In this document: positions 1 to 6,593 of the stretch, one piece after another | Layout: each line of letters opens with the position of its first letter | Numbering within the stretch: position 1 is the first letter of the stretch | Assembly (NCBI GenBank): GCA_003505905.1 | Contig: DNXM01000056.1 | Span: 1 to 9,834, forward strand | Length of the DNA: 9,834 bases | DNA from: Oscillospiraceae bacterium | GTDB taxonomy: Bacteria > Bacillota > Clostridia > Oscillospirales > Acutalibacteraceae | Direction: 5' to 3' | Notes under the pieces: generated by a model | Told to the model about the DNA's origin: nothing | Databases searched by the model: none | What the model saw: only the letters and a program-made list of their open reading frames with translations | Program-made: the position numbers and the translations under genes

Positions 1-513
1 CTGTGTGCCGAAAATATAGGGCAACTCCAAAACGGCACAGCTGAAGCTGTCGTCACAGAATGCTTCGCAAACCTGCTCCTGCTGAATGCGGGACTTAAAG
101 TAGATATTTTTGTCCGTTAACTTCATGTCGGGACGAAGCTTGGAAAGATAGGAGAAATAGGAGCCGAGAACAACCGCTCTCTTTACGCCGACCTTTTTGC
201 AAATCGGGAAAATTCTTTCCAACGGTGCAACATTGAATTTGTAGTAATAATCCATAACAGGGGCAGGAAACTCAACACGCTCGTCTACACCGGCGGCAAA
301 AATGAAAACATCGTTACCTTTGAGCAGTTCTTCGATTTCTTCATCGGATTTCTTATTGATATCCTCAAGGATAATGTCCATCTCTTTCGGAATCGGTGCG
401 CCGACAGGCAGGGGAGGCAAAGCCACGGATGTGACCTTGTGACCTTTCTCAATCAAAACCTTTGCGGCTTCACAGCCGAGAAGACCGGTGCCGCCAATCA
501 TAAATACATTCAT
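1..513 (-). CDS. NAD(P)-dependent extended SDR (epimerase/dehydratase family), 3'-truncated by window edge
   Basis: The first 171 codons are present; the 3' end lies beyond the left edge. Residues 7-13 read GGTGLLG, the GxxGxxG dinucleotide-binding turn of an N-terminal Rossmann fold. The pattern D-V-F-I-F-A-A-G (68-75) fits the strand before the NAD-binding loop of extended SDRs. A strand ending V-L-G-S (115-118) should carry the active-site serine. The expected catalytic YxxxK appears as Y138-F-K-S-R142, so arginine replaces lysine. Y-I-F-G (166-169) matches the strand that in this family usually reads R-x-x-x-x-Y-G-P. The start is ATG 513, preceded by GAGGG with 6 nt spacing; that site overlaps the TGA stop of the upstream SDR gene, and only 8 bp separate the genes, so the two are very probably cotranscribed and translationally coupled. 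Sugar-nucleotide epimerase, dehydratase or lipid/sterol reductase are all possible; the substrate is unknown. Confidence 0.88.
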   Translation of the reverse strand, partial: MNVFMIGGTGLLGCEAAKVLIEKGHKVTSVALPPLPVGAPIPKEMDIILEDINKKSDEEIEELLKGNDVFIFAAGVDERVEFPAPVMDYYYKFNVAPLERIFPICKKVGVKRAVVLGSYFSYLSKLRPDMKLTDKNIYFKSRIQQEQVCEAFCDDSFSCAVLELPYIFGTQ

Positions 514-521
514 ATTAACCC

Positions 522-2030
522 TCACATATCCTTGAATCCCTTAAAAATGGATTCATCATAATAGTTGTTTTCGTCCTTATCATGAAGCGGATACCAAACC
601 TGTGCAAAGAAAGGATTGATTTGCGCTTCCTTGTCATAATCCCACGGCCACGGAAGTTCTTCGGGGCACCAATGACCGCCCTTCAAAACAAGGTTCGGCG
701 TCATTTCGAAGGCATTACCACGGGCACTTTCCCACATGAGCGGTGTGAACAAATCGCCTTTTTCCATGGTTTGCGAAAGCAGCTTTCCGCCACGGAATTC
801 GGCGGCTTTTCTCATGTCTTCAAGATCAAGCTCGCTGTCGGGCTTACTTTCATCGTAGCCGTGGTCAAGAAGCACTTGTTCTTCACTCGGACGCTCAACA
901 ATAAAGTCCTTCCAGCTCTTCATTTTGCGGACGGCGTCCATCGAGCCGAAATAGGCGGAAATGCGGTTTTTATCCTGCGTTGCCTTCCAGTTCAATGTGC
1001 CGTAAAATTCGGTTTCGGCAATCTTTTTCATAAACGGCTTTGCAAGCGATGCAACCGTGCCACCGAGCTTTTTCGGCAGCATTTTGCACGCACGATAATA
1101 AGCGGGAACGGAATTTGCCATATCGTCAAAATACTTTTTAATCGGTACATTTGCACGGAAGTGAAGAATATCTTCAAGTTTGTCGGAGTCAATGTACCAC
1201 TGACCGTGGAAGTTGCGGAGAATGAACCATTCGGCATCAAATAAAAGCTTGGGAGAGGGAAGACCCAAAGCGCCCAAAAGCAGTTCCTCAAACTCAAAGT
1301 TGGTGATACGGTATTCCTTACCGCTGCCGATGTTATAAAACTTTCTCCAGAAATCTTCGGGAACATCGTCACGACACGCCTTTTCAAGCAAACGCCCGGA
1401 ATCTTCCACCGTTGCCCATTCGAGAACACCGTTAATCGGAACATGGAACATAATCGGATCCATGTTTTTTAAGATTGCGGGATAGAGAATGCCGGACTGA
1501 CGCAAAGAAACCCAATGCTTCAAACCGGACTCTGCAAAAACAGCTTCTGCTTTAACCTTGCTGATGGCGTAGTGGTCATAAACACTGATTTTAATCGGGT
1601 CGCCTGTTCTTGCCCAATGGATGGGAGGATTGCGGTCACCTGTTTCGGCAACTGTGCCGATGTAAACCACTTTAACATGGTCGGGGTCGGGCTGAGCCTT
1701 AATCGCATTGACAATATTTTCCGCTGCCGTGACATTCGTCTTGAGTGTGCGCTTGGGGTAGTAGTCCGCCGCCGGAGAAACCATGCCGCCGACATGAAGA
1801 ACAACATCCGCACCGTCAACGAGTGCTTTCACATCGTCGAATTTGGTCAAGTCACCCCAAACAACCTTGACGGCAGGGTCACCGAGATACATTTTGAATT
1901 TTTTGCGGTTTTTTTCACTGTCACGAAGCAAGAGAACAATGTTGTACTTGTCACGATAGCGATATAGCTCCTTAAAGCCCTGAAAGCCCATGTTACCGGA
2001 ACCGCCGGTTAAAGCAACTGTTTTTTTCAT
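522..2030 (-). CDS. Extended SDR (NAD-dependent epimerase/dehydratase family) with a C-terminal extension of about 160 residues
   Basis: 502 aa, against about 300-350 for most family members. The N-terminal two thirds form a complete extended-SDR domain: nucleotide-binding G9-G-S-G-N-M-G15, the D-V-V-L-H-V-G-G strand (75-82), T126 in Y-I-G-T-V-A-E-T as the likely active-site Ser/Thr, and catalytic Y154-A-I-S-K158. Residues from about 340 to 502 are an extra region that is not part of an SDR. It is rich in aromatic residues and contains W433...G438-N439...G451-G-H-W-C-P-E-E458 and N-P-F-F-A-Q-V-W-Y (472-480), and may be a degenerate zinc-ribbon-like domain (see findings). ATG 2030 is chosen over the in-frame ATG at 2060 because GGAG lies 8 nt before it. 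The gene is first in a leftward operon with the truncated SDR and is read from a divergent promoter region. The protein is predicted cytosolic, with no signal peptide. The substrate is unknown. Confidence 0.9.
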   Translation of the reverse strand: MKKTVALTGGSGNMGFQGFKELYRYRDKYNIVLLLRDSEKNRKKFKMYLGDPAVKVVWGDLTKFDDVKALVDGADVVLHVGGMVSPAADYYPKRTLKTNVTAAENIVNAIKAQPDPDHVKVVYIGTVAETGDRNPPIHWARTGDPIKISVYDHYAISKVKAEAVFAESGLKHWVSLRQSGILYPAILKNMDPIMFHVPINGVLEWATVEDSGRLLEKACRDDVPEDFWRKFYNIGSGKEYRITNFEFEELLLGALGLPSPKLLFDAEWFILRNFHGQWYIDSDKLEDILHFRANVPIKKYFDDMANSVPAYYRACKMLPKKLGGTVASLAKPFMKKIAETEFYGTLNWKATQDKNRISAYFGSMDAVRKMKSWKDFIVERPSEEQVLLDHGYDESKPDSELDLEDMRKAAEFRGGKLLSQTMEKGDLFTPLMWESARGNAFEMTPNLVLKGGHWCPEELPWPWDYDKEAQINPFFAQVWYPLHDKDENNYYDESIFKGFKDM

Positions 2031-2038
2031 TGAGTCAT

Positions 2039-2042
2039 CTCC
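2039..2042 (-). promoter_or_regulatory. Ribosome binding site deciding the start of the 502-aa SDR
   Basis: On the minus strand GGAG is followed by 8 nt and then ATG at 2030. The longer in-frame start at 2060 would place this motif inside the coding region and has only an A-rich leader, so the shorter protein is preferred. Confidence 0.75.
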
Positions 2043-2058
2043 AAAACATTTTTTTAAC

Positions 2059-2088
2059 ATTCTACCATAAATATTTAAAATCGGTCAA
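2059..2088 (-). promoter_or_regulatory. Predicted sigma-A promoter for the leftward SDR operon
   Basis: Read on the minus strand, TTGACC (2083-2088) is a -35 element and TAGAAT (2059-2064) a -10 element, separated by 18 bp. They lie just upstream of the GGAG and ATG of the 502-aa SDR, leaving a leader of about 20-25 nt. The match to TTGACA/TATAAT is good at both boxes. Transcription start has not been observed. Confidence 0.65.
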
Positions 2089-2134
2089 CAATTTCATTCA
2101 AAAATAATGTGTACTTTTCGTAAATAATTGTTGA
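2085..2134. repeat. Inverted repeat linking the two divergent -35 regions
   Basis: TCAACAATT (2085-2093) is the exact reverse complement of AATTGTTGA (2126-2134). Each arm includes the TTGA of one of the two divergent -35 boxes. The right arm overlaps the palindrome GTTGAATTCAAC (2130-2141). This could be a pair of operator half-sites or sites for one shared regulator. Part of the similarity is forced by both arms containing a -35 element, so the operator reading is tentative. Confidence 0.5.
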
Positions 2135-2159
2135 ATTCAACGGATTTTCATTATATAAT
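2131..2159 (+). promoter_or_regulatory. Predicted sigma-A promoter for the rightward SDR / ceramidase-like genes
   Basis: TTGAAT (2131-2136) and a perfect TATAAT (2154-2159) are spaced by 17 bp, the optimal distance, and sit 27 nt upstream of ATG 2187. The -35 box lies inside a 12-bp perfect palindrome, GTTGAATTCAAC (2130-2141), so a dimeric repressor binding there would block RNA polymerase. Confidence 0.7.
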
Positions 2160-2173
2160 AAAGAAAAAGTGTT

Positions 2174-2178
2174 GGAGG
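2174..2178 (+). promoter_or_regulatory. Ribosome binding site deciding the start of the 328-aa SDR
   Basis: A full GGAGG lies 8 nt before ATG 2187. An in-frame GTG at 2169 is rejected because this motif would then fall inside the gene and because no site precedes the GTG at a useful distance. Confidence 0.85.
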
Positions 2179-2186
2179 CATTTTTT

Positions 2187-3173
2187 ATGGGCGAGTCAAT
2201 TAAAGTGGTTACCGGTGCTACCGGACACATTGGTTATGCTTTGTTGAAAAAGTTAGCGGACATGGGTGAAACCGTTCGCATCTTGATTCGGAAAGATTCA
2301 AAAATTTTTGACGGCATTCCCTGCGAAAAAGTGTACGGCGATGTCACAAATCCTGATTCTCTTGCGAAAGCGTTTGAGGGTGCCGATACCGTCTATCATT
2401 TGGCGGGCTTGATTGATATCAATGTCGGCAATGATGATATGGTTTGGAAGGTCAACTTTGAAGGCACCAAAAATGTTGTGGAGGCCTGCAAAAAGTGCGG
2501 CGTTAACCGTTTGGTCTACGCTTCCTCCGTCGACGCCTATGAGCCGCTTCCGAATAATCAAAAAATGTCGGAAATTCAAGAATTTTTCCCCGACCGTTTG
2601 GATGGCACTTATGCCAAAACCAAGGCGACAGCAACCAACTATGTCTTTGACACCGTTAAGCGTGGTGAACTGGACGCTGTTGTGGTCTATCCCGGTGCCT
2701 GCATCGGACCATATGACTTTAAGGTGTCAAACATCGGTGAAATGGTTCGCACGGTTATCAAACACGGTTATCCCGTGTCTTTGAGCTTCGGTGCATATAA
2801 TTTTGTTGACATTCGAGATGTTGCAAACGGTATGTATTTGGCGGCGGAAAAAGGAAAAACAGGTGAGGGTTACATTCTTTGCGGCGAACAAATTTCCGTG
2901 AATGATTTCATTTGCACACTGTGCAAGGTCTGCGGCAAGAAAATTCCGAAAATAAAAATGGGTTACGGCATCGTCAGCGTTGCCGCTCCGATTTGCGAGG
3001 TTTACTACAAAATCAGCAAGGCAACCCCTTTGTTTACCCGTTATTCGGTGCGCAAGCTGATTTCCAACTGCAACTTTTCAATTGAAAAGGCACAAAAAGA
3101 GCTTGGCTATCAGCCGATGTCCGTTGAACAGTCGCTTACGGATATGGTTCAATGGATTCGTGAGAATCAATAA
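2187..3173 (+). CDS. NAD(P)-dependent extended SDR (dihydroflavonol-reductase / 3-beta-HSD-like epimerase family)
   Basis: 328 aa, the usual length for an extended SDR, and complete. Residues 10-16 read GATGHIG (GxxGxxG cofactor loop). D-T-V-Y-H-L-A-G (67-74) is the conserved strand with the H-L-A-G signature common in dihydroflavonol reductase and 3-beta-hydroxysteroid dehydrogenase-like members. Y-A-S-S (111-114) carries the active-site serine and Y142-A-K-T-K146 is the catalytic YxxxK. V-Y-P-G-A-C-I-G-P and the later F-V-D-I-R-D-V-A match substrate-side motifs of the family. No signal peptide is seen, so it should act in the cytosol. It is the first gene after a strong promoter and is followed after 73 bp by the secreted ceramidase-like gene on the same strand. 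It is distinct from the two leftward SDRs. The substrate cannot be assigned; sugar, sterol-like and ceramide-like lipids are all handled by relatives. Confidence 0.92.
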   Translation: MGESIKVVTGATGHIGYALLKKLADMGETVRILIRKDSKIFDGIPCEKVYGDVTNPDSLAKAFEGADTVYHLAGLIDINVGNDDMVWKVNFEGTKNVVEACKKCGVNRLVYASSVDAYEPLPNNQKMSEIQEFFPDRLDGTYAKTKATATNYVFDTVKRGELDAVVVYPGACIGPYDFKVSNIGEMVRTVIKHGYPVSLSFGAYNFVDIRDVANGMYLAAEKGKTGEGYILCGEQISVNDFICTLCKVCGKKIPKIKMGYGIVSVAAPICEVYYKISKATPLFTRYSVRKLISNCNFSIEKAQKELGYQPMSVEQSLTDMVQWIRENQ

Positions 3174-3185
3174 TCACGAAAAACA

Positions 3186-3211
3186 ATTGTTCGGTTTGTA
3201 AACGGAACAAT
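3186..3211. repeat. Imperfect hairpin / inverted repeat between SDR and ceramidase-like genes
   Basis: ATTGTTC (3186-3192) pairs with GAACAAT (3205-3211). After one G-G mismatch, GTTT (3194-3197) faces AAAC (3200-3203). AACAATTGTT (3182-3191) is itself palindromic. No T-run follows, so an intrinsic terminator is unlikely; an operator or an mRNA processing/stability hairpin fits better. The 73-bp spacer also holds the ribosome binding site AAAGGA (3232-3237) of the next gene. Confidence 0.4.
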
Positions 3212-3246
3212 CCGATATAAGCAACAAGCAGAAAGGAATCTTATTT

Positions 3247-5037
3247 ATGAAACATTGCAAAAAGCTTCTGGCAATTCTTCTGTGCATGACACTTGTCATC
3301 GCATCCGTCACAACGATTTCCAATGCAAGCCTCACATCGTCTATCACTTCAACCAAAGCGAGCCGAGTTGCGTTCGGCAACAAAATCAATGATATTATCC
3401 AATCGGTCGTTATGGGCGTTTGCAAAGCATATCCTGCACCTCGCTCCTGGAAGAATATTTCCGACTACGACGGTACATATGTTTATGATTCCGAGGACGG
3501 CAGAGCCGCTTATTTGACGACTGCTTCCGACGGTATGTCTTGGAAGGTCGGTTACGCATCGGGCAGCATTATTCCCGATGATTTTGAAGCCGGAAAGTAC
3601 TACATCGGTCGTCAGCTCAATGTTACCGAAAGCGGAAAGGCGCAGGGCATTTTGGATGACCAGCGTGTTCGTGTTATCTGTTTGGATGATAACAGCGGTA
3701 ACGGTGCGGTTATCATAGCGGTTGTTGATGGTCTCGGTATCACTTCCAACACCATTCGCAAAATCCGTGAATCTTGCGCCGATTTGACCAAAAGCGGAAA
3801 AATCGCCGCCATCAATGTTTCGGCAACGCATTGCCACAGTGCTTTGGACACGCAGGGTGTTTCCACGGCTCTGCTTTCCGTGCTTGCTAATAATGTTTTG
3901 ACCAATTTGATGGGCAAAGAAAGAGCTGCAACCGATAACGACTATTTTATCGAAACCCTTATTAAGGTCACGACCGAAAAAATCAAAGAAGCTTACAACG
4001 GCATGAAGGAGGGCAAGCTCTACTATGATGTAGCGGATACGGCTTCTATGGCTGTTGATAAGCGTCACTATATTGACTCCGAAAACCTTGCCGATGCAGG
4101 CGTTCTTCGTTTTGAGCCGAACGATAAATCAAAGGGTACTTACCTCATTGATTATACCTGTCATCCGACTAACATCAACGCAGGTGCCGGCTTGGTGTCC
4201 TCCGATTATGTTTTTTACACGGATCAGGCGTTCCAAAGAGCCGGCTACAACTTCATTATGGCGCAGGGCGCTGTCGGTCAGGTTTCACGAAAGAATCTTG
4301 TGATTGAGAACGCTGACAGCTATCTTGCGGCGAGCAGCGAACTGATTACCAAAATCAAGCAAAATGTCGGTGAGGAGTTGTATGAGAGTTCCAAATGCGA
4401 AAACGCCGCTGTTTACGGCGAAGCGGTTGCGGAGTTGATTCTTAAAGCAAGAAATGATTCTCGTTCCGAAGAAGAGCTGAAGCCGATTTTGAATGCAAAA
4501 TATACCTATACGCAGTTTACAACCGACAACTACACCTTAAATCTGGCTTGCCGCTGCCGATTGGTTGACAACGAGGTTTACAGAACAGGAAATGGCTTCA
4601 ACGATATTTGCCTTCCCTCTGAAATCGGCTACTTGGAATTCGGCGGTCGTGTTGCGTTCGGCTTGTTCCCGTGCGAGCTTTACCCCGAAGTGTTCGGCGG
4701 AATGGGTATGGTGACAAACGATATCAACAATTATTCTTGGGACGGAAGCAGTTGGAACATAAAGTCTGCGCAAAAAATGGTGAAACAGGGTGTTGATGTT
4801 TACGCTGTCTGTTTTGCCAATGATTACATCGGTTATGTTGTGCCGGATAATTTCTATTCCGGCTGGGGTCATTGGGCGGTTGACGGCAGCGATGTTGCCA
4901 ACTTTGAATACGACCCGAATGCATCCATATTCGACTATGCTTTCCGAGGAACTGCCGACCAAATTCTTTCTGCGGGCAAGCACTGTGCTTCGCAAATTAT
5001 GGGCGGATTTGAAAAGCTGGTCAATATTCCTACCTAA
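3247..5037 (+). CDS. Secreted neutral/alkaline ceramidase-like hydrolase
   Basis: 596 aa. A basic start (M-K-H-C-K-K), a hydrophobic core (7-20) and a small-residue site near S-N-A (25-27) form a Sec signal peptide, so the mature protein is exported. The mature part resembles the catalytic domain of the neutral ceramidase family, which hydrolyses the N-acyl bond of ceramides with a zinc ion. Motifs appear in family order: S-A-T-H195-C-H197-S (zinc histidine region), T-C-H306-P-T-N (second zinc histidine), Q-G-A-V-G-Q-V-S347-R (position of the unusual catalytic serine), P-C-E477-L-Y-P-E (zinc glutamate) and N-D-Y527-I-G-Y530-V-V-P (zinc tyrosine region). It is shorter than typical bacterial neutral ceramidases (about 650-700 aa) and seems to lack their C-terminal Ig-like domain. 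The start has AAAGGA 9 nt upstream. The family call is fairly sure; ceramide as substrate is not, and another N-acyl amide is possible. Confidence 0.8.
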   Translation: MKHCKKLLAILLCMTLVIASVTTISNASLTSSITSTKASRVAFGNKINDIIQSVVMGVCKAYPAPRSWKNISDYDGTYVYDSEDGRAAYLTTASDGMSWKVGYASGSIIPDDFEAGKYYIGRQLNVTESGKAQGILDDQRVRVICLDDNSGNGAVIIAVVDGLGITSNTIRKIRESCADLTKSGKIAAINVSATHCHSALDTQGVSTALLSVLANNVLTNLMGKERAATDNDYFIETLIKVTTEKIKEAYNGMKEGKLYYDVADTASMAVDKRHYIDSENLADAGVLRFEPNDKSKGTYLIDYTCHPTNINAGAGLVSSDYVFYTDQAFQRAGYNFIMAQGAVGQVSRKNLVIENADSYLAASSELITKIKQNVGEELYESSKCENAAVYGEAVAELILKARNDSRSEEELKPILNAKYTYTQFTTDNYTLNLACRCRLVDNEVYRTGNGFNDICLPSEIGYLEFGGRVAFGLFPCELYPEVFGGMGMVTNDINNYSWDGSSWNIKSAQKMVKQGVDVYAVCFANDYIGYVVPDNFYSGWGHWAVDGSDVANFEYDPNASIFDYAFRGTADQILSAGKHCASQIMGGFEKLVNIPT

Positions 5038-5043
5038 TACAAG

Positions 5044-5068
5044 ATGGCGTGGAACTAATCCACGCCAT
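5044..5068 (+). terminator. Hairpin terminator after the ceramidase-like gene
   Basis: ATGGCGTGGA (5044-5053) and TCCACGCCAT (5059-5068) form a perfect 10-bp stem with a 5-nt loop, 6 nt after the TAA stop. The tail is T-rich but interrupted (TTCTTC), so termination may be partial. Only 32 bp separate the stem from the MBOAT start, leaving little room for a separate promoter downstream of the hairpin. Confidence 0.75.
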
Positions 5069-5100
5069 TTCTTCAACTGTTTATTGTTACGGAGAAAGAT

Positions 5101-6579
5101 ATGCTTTTTAATTCATACATATTTATTTTGTGTTTCTTACCCATTACTTTAATCGGTTGGTTTTCGCTTAACCGTATTAAGAATGAGAATGTCAGCAAAG
5201 TTTTTCTTTTGATTATGTCGCTGGTCTTTTATGCGTACTTCAATATTCGCTATTTGCCGATTATCCTTATCAGCATTTTAGTGAATTATTCGCTGTATCT
5301 GTTATTGCAGAAGCGAATCATTCCGTCGTTGCGCAAACTCGTACTGATTTTCGGAATTTTGCTCAATGTCGGTCTGCTGTTTTATTACAAGTATCTTGGC
5401 TTTTTCACGGAGAATATCAACGCTGTTTTCCATGCGGATTTTGTCGTAAAACGCTTGCTACTTCCGCTTGGTATCAGCTTTTTCACATTTCAGCAGCTGT
5501 CGTTTGTTATCGACTGCTACAAAAGCGACATCAAAGACTGTTCCTTGCTCAATTATGCCCTGTTTGTCAGCTTTTTTCCCCAACTCATTGCAGGACCGAT
5601 TGTGCTGTATGATGAAATGATTCCGCAATTTGCCGACACCAAGAACAAACGGTTTAACAGCGAAAATTTTTCAAAAGGACTTTTTGTTTTTTCGCTCGGA
5701 TTAGGCAAAAAGGTTTTAGTGGCCGATCCTCTCGGAAACCTTGCCAATATCGGCTTCGGCAATATTCCTTCGCTTAACTCTTCAACCGCCCTTATCTCCA
5801 TGCTTGCGTATACATTGCAAATCTATTTTGATTTCAGCGGATACTGCGATATGGCAATCGGCATCGGATATATGTTTAACATTGATATTCCCATCAATTT
5901 CAATTCACCTTATCGTGCTCTTGATATGAATGATTTTTGGAAGCGTTGGCACATTACGCTCACACGCTTCTTAACCAAAAATTTGTATATCCCACTTGGT
6001 GGTAACCGAAAAGGGAAGATGCGCACTTATGTCAATCAGATGATTGTTTTTCTTGTCAGTGGCATTTGGCACGGTGCAAATTGGACCTTTATTCTGTGGG
6101 GCGCTTTGAATGGTATTTCTGTCATTCTTTCAAAGATTCTTTCGCCTTTCAGTGAAAAACTGAAAAAGAAAGCACGTTTCCTTCCGTGGCTGGTAACCTT
6201 TGTATTTATCAATCTAATGTGGGTTGTTTTCCGCGCTGATTCCATACAGTTGGCAGGTCTATTCTATCAAAAGCTGTTTTCGTTGCGCTTCGGTGCGGTT
6301 GATAGTGCATACCTCAATGCGCTATTCACCTCTGAATTTTCTTTCATAGGAAAAGTAGTCACAAAAGTCCTCGCAGTGGATGAAGCAAAAATCAAGGCAA
6401 TATTTGCTTTCGCCTTTTTCCTTTTTGCAACCGTTGCTTCTGTGCTTTTCAAAAACACCTCCGAACAAGCCAAGCGCTTCAAGCCGAATTTTTGGAGGCT
6501 CGCCGTTTCGTGTGCTCTGTTGGTCTGGTCTGTTTTATCGTTTTCCGGTGTAAGTACATTCTTATACTTTAACTTTTAA
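5101..6579 (+). CDS. MBOAT family membrane-bound O-acyltransferase (AlgI/DltB-like)
   Basis: 492 aa with about ten or more hydrophobic segments along its length and no cleavable signal peptide, so it is a polytopic inner-membrane protein. Family landmarks are L-P-L-G-I-S-F-F-T-F-Q (121-131), P-Q-L-I-A-G-P-I (160-167), F-D-F-S-G-Y-C-D-M-A-I-G (243-254), F-W-K-R-W-H284 and the catalytic-histidine motif G-I-W-H324-G-A-N-W. Length and motif order match AlgI, PatA and DltB, which pass an acyl group, usually acetyl, from a cytosolic donor across the membrane to an extracytoplasmic acceptor. The start is supported by GGAG 6 nt upstream. The stop codon overlaps the AAGGAG of the next gene, and that gene begins 14 bp later, so the two are coupled. 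The acceptor may be an exopolysaccharide, wall polymer or lipid; the sequence does not decide. Confidence 0.95.
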   Translation: MLFNSYIFILCFLPITLIGWFSLNRIKNENVSKVFLLIMSLVFYAYFNIRYLPIILISILVNYSLYLLLQKRIIPSLRKLVLIFGILLNVGLLFYYKYLGFFTENINAVFHADFVVKRLLLPLGISFFTFQQLSFVIDCYKSDIKDCSLLNYALFVSFFPQLIAGPIVLYDEMIPQFADTKNKRFNSENFSKGLFVFSLGLGKKVLVADPLGNLANIGFGNIPSLNSSTALISMLAYTLQIYFDFSGYCDMAIGIGYMFNIDIPINFNSPYRALDMNDFWKRWHITLTRFLTKNLYIPLGGNRKGKMRTYVNQMIVFLVSGIWHGANWTFILWGALNGISVILSKILSPFSEKLKKKARFLPWLVTFVFINLMWVVFRADSIQLAGLFYQKLFSLRFGAVDSAYLNALFTSEFSFIGKVVTKVLAVDEAKIKAIFAFAFFLFATVASVLFKNTSEQAKRFKPNFWRLAVSCALLVWSVLSFSGVSTFLYFNF

Positions 6580-6593
6580 GGAGAGTTTTTGAT

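Noticed and set aside
582..1244. Plus-strand 220-codon open frame antisense to the 502-aa SDR
   Set aside because: It lies wholly inside a gene with clear SDR motifs, its translation shows no recognisable domain, and it has no good ribosome site; it is a reading-frame shadow.
2031..2060. Ten extra N-terminal residues on the 502-aa SDR from the ATG at 2060
   Set aside because: They precede the conserved K-K-T-V-A-L-T-G-G start of the Rossmann strand and cover the GGAG site that serves the ATG at 2030.
3349..4068. Minus-strand 239-codon open frame inside the ceramidase-like gene
   Set aside because: The plus-strand frame has a signal peptide and five ordered family motifs; the antisense product matches nothing recognisable.
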